The notes under the pieces: model-generated | The model's input: the letters and a program-made list of their open reading frames with translations, nothing else | The model's database searches: none | Told to the model about the DNA's origin: nothing | DNA from: Roseburia inulinivorans DSM 16841 | Lineage (GTDB): Bacteria > Bacillota > Clostridia > Lachnospirales > Lachnospiraceae | Assembly (NCBI RefSeq): GCF_000174195.1 | Contig: NZ_ACFY01000165.1 | Span: 1 to 64,000 of the forward strand | Direction: 5' to 3' | DNA length: 64,000 nucleotides | Program-made: the position numbers and the translations under genes | Part shown: piece by piece, positions 59,222 through 64,000 of the stretch | Layout of the letters: each line of letters opens with the position of its first letter | How positions within the stretch are numbered: position 1 is the stretch's first letter

Positions 59222-60862
59222 ATGATACAAGCAAACAATGTAACGTTACGTGTAGGCAAAAAAGCCTTATTCGAAGATGTAAATATCAAATTCACTGAAG
59301 GAAACTGTTATGGTCTGATTGGTGCCAACGGCGCCGGAAAGTCCACATTTTTAAAAATTTTATCCGGTCAGTTAGAACCGACAAACGGTGATGTTGTCAT
59401 CACTCCGGGACAGCGTCTCTCATTTTTACAGCAGGATCACTTTAAATATGATGCTTTTACCGTTCTTGATACCGTTATCATGGGTAACCAGAGACTTTAT
59501 GATATTATGAAGGAAAAAGACGCCATCTACATGAAAGAAGATTTTTCCGATGAAGATGGTATCCGTGCCAGCGAATTAGAAGGCGAATTTGCTGAGATGG
59601 ATGGCTGGAATGCGGAATCCGATGCCGCAACATTATTAAATGGTCTTGGAATTTCTACCGATTACCATTACTCTATGATGGCAGAGCTTCCTGGTGCCTT
59701 AAAGGTCAAAGTTTTACTTGCACAGGCATTGTTCGGAAATCCGGATATTCTTCTTTTAGATGAGCCTACCAACCACTTGGACTTAGATGCGATCTCCTGG
59801 TTAGAAGAATTCCTCATCAATTTTGAAAATACGGTGATCGTTGTTTCCCATGACCGTTACTTCTTAAATAAAGTATGTACCAATATTGCAGATATCGATT
59901 ATGGCAAGATCCAGCTTTATGCCGGAAACTACGACTTCTGGTATGAATCCAGCCAGTTACTTGTAAAACAGATGAAAGAAGCCAACAAGAAGAAGGAAGA
60001 AAAGATTAAAGAGTTACAGGAATTTATTTCACGTTTCTCTGCAAACGCTTCCAAATCCAAACAGGCGACTTCCAGAAAACGTGCTCTTGAAAAGATCCAG
60101 CTCGATGAGATCCGTCCATCCAGCCGTAAATACCCTTACATTGACTTCCGTCCAAGCCGTGAGATTGGAAATGAAGTTCTTACTGTGGAAGGTCTCACCA
60201 AGACGATTGACGGTGTCAAGGTATTAGACAATGTATCTTTCATCGTAGGTCATGAAGATAAAATCGCTTTTGTCGGTGGAAATGAGCTTGCAAAAACAAC
60301 TTTATTCAAGATCATCTCCGGTGAAATGGAACCTGATTCCGGCTCTTATAAATGGGGCGTGACAACAAGCCAGTCCTATTTCCCGAAGGACAACACAGCA
60401 ATCTTTGATACTGATCTTCTGATCGTAGACTGGCTGACACAGTATTCTGAGATCAAAGATGCTACTTATGTTCGTGGTTTCCTTGGACGTATGCTTTTTG
60501 CCGGTGAAGACGGAACTAAGAAAATGCGTGTTCTTTCCGGTGGTGAGAAAGTCCGCGTGCTTCTCTCCCGCATGATGATCCAGGCAAGTAATGTTCTGAT
60601 CCTTGACGAACCGACCGACCACCTTGACATGGAATCTATCACAGCATTAAATAATGGTCTGATCAAGTTCCCGGGTGTTATCCTCTTTGCATCCCGTGAC
60701 CATCAGGTTGTACAGACAACTGCAAACCGTATCATCGAGTTCTTACCGGATGGAACCTTTGTTGATAAAGTATCCTCCTATGATGAATACCTTGAAAATG
60801 ATGAGATGGCTCGTAAACGTCAGGTTTACAGCATGTCTGATGATGATGCTTCTGATAACTAA
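59222..60862 (+). CDS. YbiT-like ABC-F ribosome-associated ATPase
   Basis: This 546-residue protein has two ABC domains and no membrane part. The first site is canonical (GANGAGKST, LLLLDEPTNHLDLD, VVSHDRYF). The second has Walker A GGNELAKTT (Gly to Ala before Lys) and a SRDHQVV switch in place of SHDR, while LILDEPTDHLDMES and LSGGEKVR remain. A basic linker with SANASKSKQATSRKRALEKI separates them, as in E. coli YbiT. ABC-F proteins act on the ribosome (translation factors or antibiotic protection). No close resistance-type features were recognised. Confidence 0.9.
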   Translation: MIQANNVTLRVGKKALFEDVNIKFTEGNCYGLIGANGAGKSTFLKILSGQLEPTNGDVVITPGQRLSFLQQDHFKYDAFTVLDTVIMGNQRLYDIMKEKDAIYMKEDFSDEDGIRASELEGEFAEMDGWNAESDAATLLNGLGISTDYHYSMMAELPGALKVKVLLAQALFGNPDILLLDEPTNHLDLDAISWLEEFLINFENTVIVVSHDRYFLNKVCTNIADIDYGKIQLYAGNYDFWYESSQLLVKQMKEANKKKEEKIKELQEFISRFSANASKSKQATSRKRALEKIQLDEIRPSSRKYPYIDFRPSREIGNEVLTVEGLTKTIDGVKVLDNVSFIVGHEDKIAFVGGNELAKTTLFKIISGEMEPDSGSYKWGVTTSQSYFPKDNTAIFDTDLLIVDWLTQYSEIKDATYVRGFLGRMLFAGEDGTKKMRVLSGGEKVRVLLSRMMIQASNVLILDEPTDHLDMESITALNNGLIKFPGVILFASRDHQVVQTTANRIIEFLPDGTFVDKVSSYDEYLENDEMARKRQVYSMSDDDASDN

Positions 60863-60901
60863 AAGAAGAATGATTTATTTTCAAATTATAAGCTTTTCAT
60901 T

Positions 60902-60936
60902 TTGCCGATGTGCCTTACTGGTGCATCGGCAATTTT
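60902..60936 (+). terminator. terminator of the ABC-F gene
   Basis: TTTGCCGATG and GCATCGGCAA arms around a short loop are followed by TTTTTT. It lies between this gene and the convergent AAA-ATPase gene and probably serves both. Confidence 0.85.
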
Positions 60937-62958
60937 TTATCGGAACCGCAGGTTATCCCACTCTGATCTGACCTGATCCTTCTCTTCTTTCTCCGGTGGA
61001 TCAGAGACTACCCAGACTTTCTTACCGAGAAATCCAAAGCCGAGTTTATAGATGTGATCGGCAGGGATGCCGTAGGCAAGAAGATCTGATTCATAGTTTC
61101 TGGTCCGGATCTGTTTCAGGGCATTCTGTGCAGTTTCCTGAACCGTCTTTTCTCTGTGTTCATTTAAAACTTTAAATTCAAGGATATAGGCATCTTTTGT
61201 TTTGTCGAAAGGATAGATTGCAATGTCATAACGACCTTCCCCACTCTCCCGGTTGGATACAATGCGGTATTCCTTACGCATGGATACAATAAGTCCTAAA
61301 ACAAGACCATGATAGAAATTCTCCGGGGCGTGTTTTCCTGTATTCTTTGCGGTATCAAAATAACTCATGGAATACTCGGCGATATCTTCCATCACACCGA
61401 TCATATCCCAGGTTCTATGCCTTATCAGTGCCCTTGTAAAATTCTCATATGCAATATTGCCATTCGAAAACATGGCAATGATCTGTGTCCGGAACATTGA
61501 CATAACCTCTTTGTTGGTCACGGAAACATCACACTCTGTCCATTCGTTATCTTTCACCACGTTCTCTGCCTTGATATATCCGACTGCAAGGAGAAGTGAC
61601 CACAGACTATTCTCATCTCCGTCAAGATACTGGAATGTAATATTCTCGTTGATCACCTTGTGTATTGGTTTTCCTGTCATCAGCTGTTCAATCTCGTACT
61701 TTTTATCATACGGATGCCTGCAGATAATATCACCGATCAGCTTGTTGCTGCTGGTAAGAATCCAATAAGATCTCAACTGCCGATCATGCATATAGTTCAC
61801 GATAGACCACGGATTATAAATATCTTTCTGATGACCGATAATGAATCCATCGTACATTTCCTTCACTTTTTTCATATCATCTATATTCTGGCACTTTAAT
61901 GCATCCATCACCTCCTGCTCAGTGAATCCACAGCAGTCCGTGTAGATATCATCTGTCACAGTGGCAACCAGCAGATTGTTCAGGTCAGAGAAAAGTGAAT
62001 TCTTCGACACTTTCGTCACTCCGGTGATAATGGCTCTGCCAAGATAGTCATTTTCTTTCAGTGTATTATGGAATAACTGGCGGCAGGTCGTGATCATCTC
62101 ATCCCAGTAACCATCCGTGTATGCTTCGATCAGAGGTGTATCATACTCATCAATGAGCACGATAGGTTTTACACCAAAATGTTTATAGAGCAATTCGCAT
62201 AATTTCTTAATGGAATTTTCTATATGACCTGTATCATTATGAAACAATCCCCATCTTGTTTCTTTAAATGTCTCTTTATCTTCCTCCGTAAGTCTTGGAC
62301 TGTCGAGTAAATATTCATGGTGTGCATACATTGTATCCAATTGTCCCATCATTCCCCGGATAGACTGCTTATAATCTATCCCCTTGCAGCCTCCAAAGCT
62401 TGTGGAGATCACCGGAGTGCTTCCGAACATACTTCGGCTTCTTTCGTCCTGCCATACCCGCAGCTTATCGAAATATTCCGGATGATCAGCATATCTTGGA
62501 TCAAAAACATTCTTACCGTACTGAGCAGGGTTGTCTTGCCGAATCTTCTCGGTCTGGTGATCAATGTGATCTTCGTTCCTTCCCTGAGCCACTCGGTGAT
62601 AAAATGCGTCTTATCTACATAAAACTGCTGTCCACAGGTAAAAATCACCAAAATCCTGATACCCGATCACCACCTGGGCAGAGAGATATGGATTGTGCTT
62701 AAGAATGTCCTTCAGTCCCTCCACATAAGCCGTCAGATGCTTTTTCTCTTCCTGCAGCTTTGTGCGCTCCTCAAATTCCATGAACACCTGCTCCCGCTCA
62801 GACACTTTCACATAATAGCTCACTGATTTTCCGTCAATCGTCCGCTGGATATATGGCTGCTCTTTCCCTTTGATCTTCTTATAGGTCAGGGTTCCTTTTG
62901 GAAGTTCTTCCAGTCTCCGATCGATCTCTTCGATTCGTTTCGTTGGATTTGTGGACAT
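60937..62958 (-). CDS. AAA-ATPase-like / PD-(D/E)XK nuclease family protein (two frameshifts)
   Basis: The ATG at 62956-62958 (MSTNPTKRIEEIDRR) has AAGGGAG 7 nt upstream. An N-terminal helical region leads into FYVDKTHFITEWL and TRPRRFGKTTLL (AAA-ATPase_like Walker A), then the DEYDTPL Walker B-like motif and, at the C-terminus, RYDIAIYP ... YILEFKV, a PD-(D/E)XK nuclease core. Two runs break it: 62640-62644 (one base fewer joins GYQDFGDFTCGQQFYVDKTH) and 62503-62507 (one more joins STVRMFFDPRYADHPEYF). The family is often multicopy in gut bacteria, with unclear function. The last codon touches a terminator hairpin. Confidence 0.88.
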
Positions 62959-62981
62959 AACGCGCTCCCTTCTGTATATAA

Positions 62982-63032
62982 AAGTGGTTATCATTGGTTA
63001 TATACACATCATATAACCAATGGTAACCACTT
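62982..63032. repeat. 22-bp inverted repeat between ATPase and GNAT genes
   Basis: AAGTGGTTATCATTGGTTAT (from 62982) and its complement ending at 63032 form 22-bp arms with one mismatch and a 7-nt loop. On the minus strand the hairpin follows the GNAT stop by two bases and is followed by a weak T/A run, so it may act as terminator. Its symmetry and position upstream of the AAA-ATPase start also allow an operator. Confidence 0.7.
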
Positions 63033-63033
63033 G

Positions 63034-63492
63034 TCAATCTTCTTTTAATATTTTCCGAAGCATCGGTTCCTCGTCCAACTGCACATTTTCGAATTTTTTG
63101 TAAAATCTGTCGGCATTCTCGTTGGTAGCACGGATCAGATAATATTGATGGATATCATGCTTTTCGCAGTCTTTTTCAAACTCTGCAAACAGCTTCCGGG
63201 CAACGCCGCTGTGCCGGTATTCCGGTAAAACATATACCCAATTCACATACGCCATGCGATATCCACCCTGAATACACCCATAAAAATGATACTCAATTCT
63301 TCCTACCACCTGATTGTTTTCCATCGCAAGAATTGATGCAGACTTTTCATAAAATGAATCCCGAAGCCTTGTCCTGATTCCTTCCTCATCTATCTCTTCC
63401 ACCGTCATCATATCCGGCTCCTGCTGCATCGCAAGCTTTAAATAGTCAATATACTGCTCTACATTCTGTTCATTCAATCTTCCAAAATACAT
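63034..63492 (-). CDS. GNAT-family N-acetyltransferase
   Basis: This 152-residue acetyltransferase has motif A in YVLPEYRHSGVARKLFAEFE (acetyl-CoA pyrophosphate loop R-x-x-G-x-A) and motif B in HDIHQYYLIRATNENADRFY. The substrate is unknown. It is 14 nt after the neighbouring GNAT gene ends, so the two probably form one operon. Confidence 0.88.
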   Translation of the reverse strand: MYFGRLNEQNVEQYIDYLKLAMQQEPDMMTVEEIDEEGIRTRLRDSFYEKSASILAMENNQVVGRIEYHFYGCIQGGYRMAYVNWVYVLPEYRHSGVARKLFAEFEKDCEKHDIHQYYLIRATNENADRFYKKFENVQLDEEPMLRKILKED

Positions 63493-63506
63493 TTCCTTCC
63501 TTCTTT

Positions 63507-64000
63507 CTAATACCTGTAAATATGGTTCTCCAAAACATACGTTTCACCTGTTCTTGGATCTGTCTTTTCTTCTGACAGTGAATCGAATACAAATCCACAT
63601 GACAGCTGTAACACTCTGGACGCAGCATTGCCTATACGGTTGCAGGCATGGAATTCTTTTGCTCCCAGTTTTCCCGCCTCCTCAAGAAGTGTCGTAAGTA
63701 TCTGTCGCCCATATCCTTTTTGCACAAATTCCGGTCCAAGTGCAATGCCTGTCTCTTCATAAATACCCGGCTCTAACTCACGCATACCTGCAAAACCGAT
63801 TGCTTCACCCGTTTTCTTTAAATACACAAATAACGCATACTTATTCTCCGGTTTTTCTTCAAATGCAATCGTGCGCTTCATTCGATCTTTTGCATCTTCG
63901 TCTGTCTCTGTCGGCTGCCAGAGCATATACTTTGCGCTCTCCTTGTGTCTCCACAGGTTATAATAAATTGTCTTCCAGTCCTCAAATTCTGCTTTCTTTA
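63507..64000 (-). CDS. GNAT-family N-acetyltransferase, cut by window end
   Basis: Motif A is GPEFVQKGYGRQILTTLLEE, followed by ACNRIGNAASRVLQLSCGFV, a RimJ/RimL-type pattern. The frame stays open beyond the in-frame ATG at 63926 up to the end of the window (EFEDWKTIYYNLWRHKESAK precedes it), so the true start lies outside. The substrate is unknown; RimJ/L relatives acetylate ribosomal protein N-termini or small molecules. Confidence 0.85.
   Translation of the reverse strand, partial: KKAEFEDWKTIYYNLWRHKESAKYMLWQPTETDEDAKDRMKRTIAFEEKPENKYALFVYLKKTGEAIGFAGMRELEPGIYEETGIALGPEFVQKGYGRQILTTLLEEAGKLGAKEFHACNRIGNAASRVLQLSCGFVFDSLSEEKTDPRTGETYVLENHIYRY

Overview
The window reads as a low-GC Firmicute of the Lachnospiraceae, most like Roseburia or Agathobacter. 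The evidence is protein type only: a 1,181-residue pyruvate:ferredoxin oxidoreductase, a PTS with a BglG/LicT antiterminator, YesMN-type regulation of a sugar ABC transporter beside GH94-superfamily phosphorylases, DAP-type peptidoglycan genes and strong AGGAGG ribosome sites. No rRNA, tRNA, CRISPR array or complete insertion sequence was seen. Most genes lie on the minus strand.

Layout, left to right. 1-500: a 31-codon ORF and a roughly 360-bp fold-back palindrome. 0.5-4 kb: a MacA/MacB-like efflux system. 4-7 kb: NudC and a LacI-type sensor fused to GGDEF. 7-23.8 kb: a glycan-utilisation locus with a YesN/YesM two-component system, a solute-binding protein carrying an in-frame TAG, an ABC sugar transporter, two very large phosphorylase-superfamily proteins and a secreted beta-helix lipoprotein. 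23.9-27.9 kb: an Eis-like remnant, hemW and lepA. 28-33.1 kb: an oligopeptide ABC transporter (opp). 33.2-37.9 kb: a compact, probably peptide-signalled locus. 38-44.8 kb: murE, dapF, a Cys/Met PLP enzyme, an AraC regulator and a CBS-type pyrophosphatase. 44.8-51 kb: a coiled-coil membrane protein, the GlcNAc/glucose PTS operon with its RAT antiterminator site, ptsH and ptsI. 51-64 kb: cutC, nifJ, a large PAS/GGDEF/EAL protein, a YbiT-like ABC-F protein, an AAA-ATPase/nuclease and two GNAT acetyltransferases.

The most interesting part is 33.2-37.95 kb. A double-HTH TPR regulator (RRNPP-like) lies tail-to-tail with a tiny secreted-peptide ORF. Three promoters carry the same box (RAAACGTCATRTKWTTT) with the -10 hexamer starting exactly 32 nt after the start of the box. 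They face the peptide gene, a divergent operon of secreted proteins, and a membrane-protein gene directly upstream of the regulator. The opp peptide importer is next door. Together this looks like an autoinducing export-import peptide circuit with secreted cargo of unknown function.

A caution runs through the whole window. At least a dozen genes are split by single-base shifts, nearly all inside homopolymer runs and in both directions, including housekeeping genes such as the pyrophosphatase. This is most simply base-calling error from a homopolymer-prone platform. I merged such genes and give the run where the frame changes. Two in-frame TAG codons (11868-11870 and 24076-24078) are substitutions and a separate matter.
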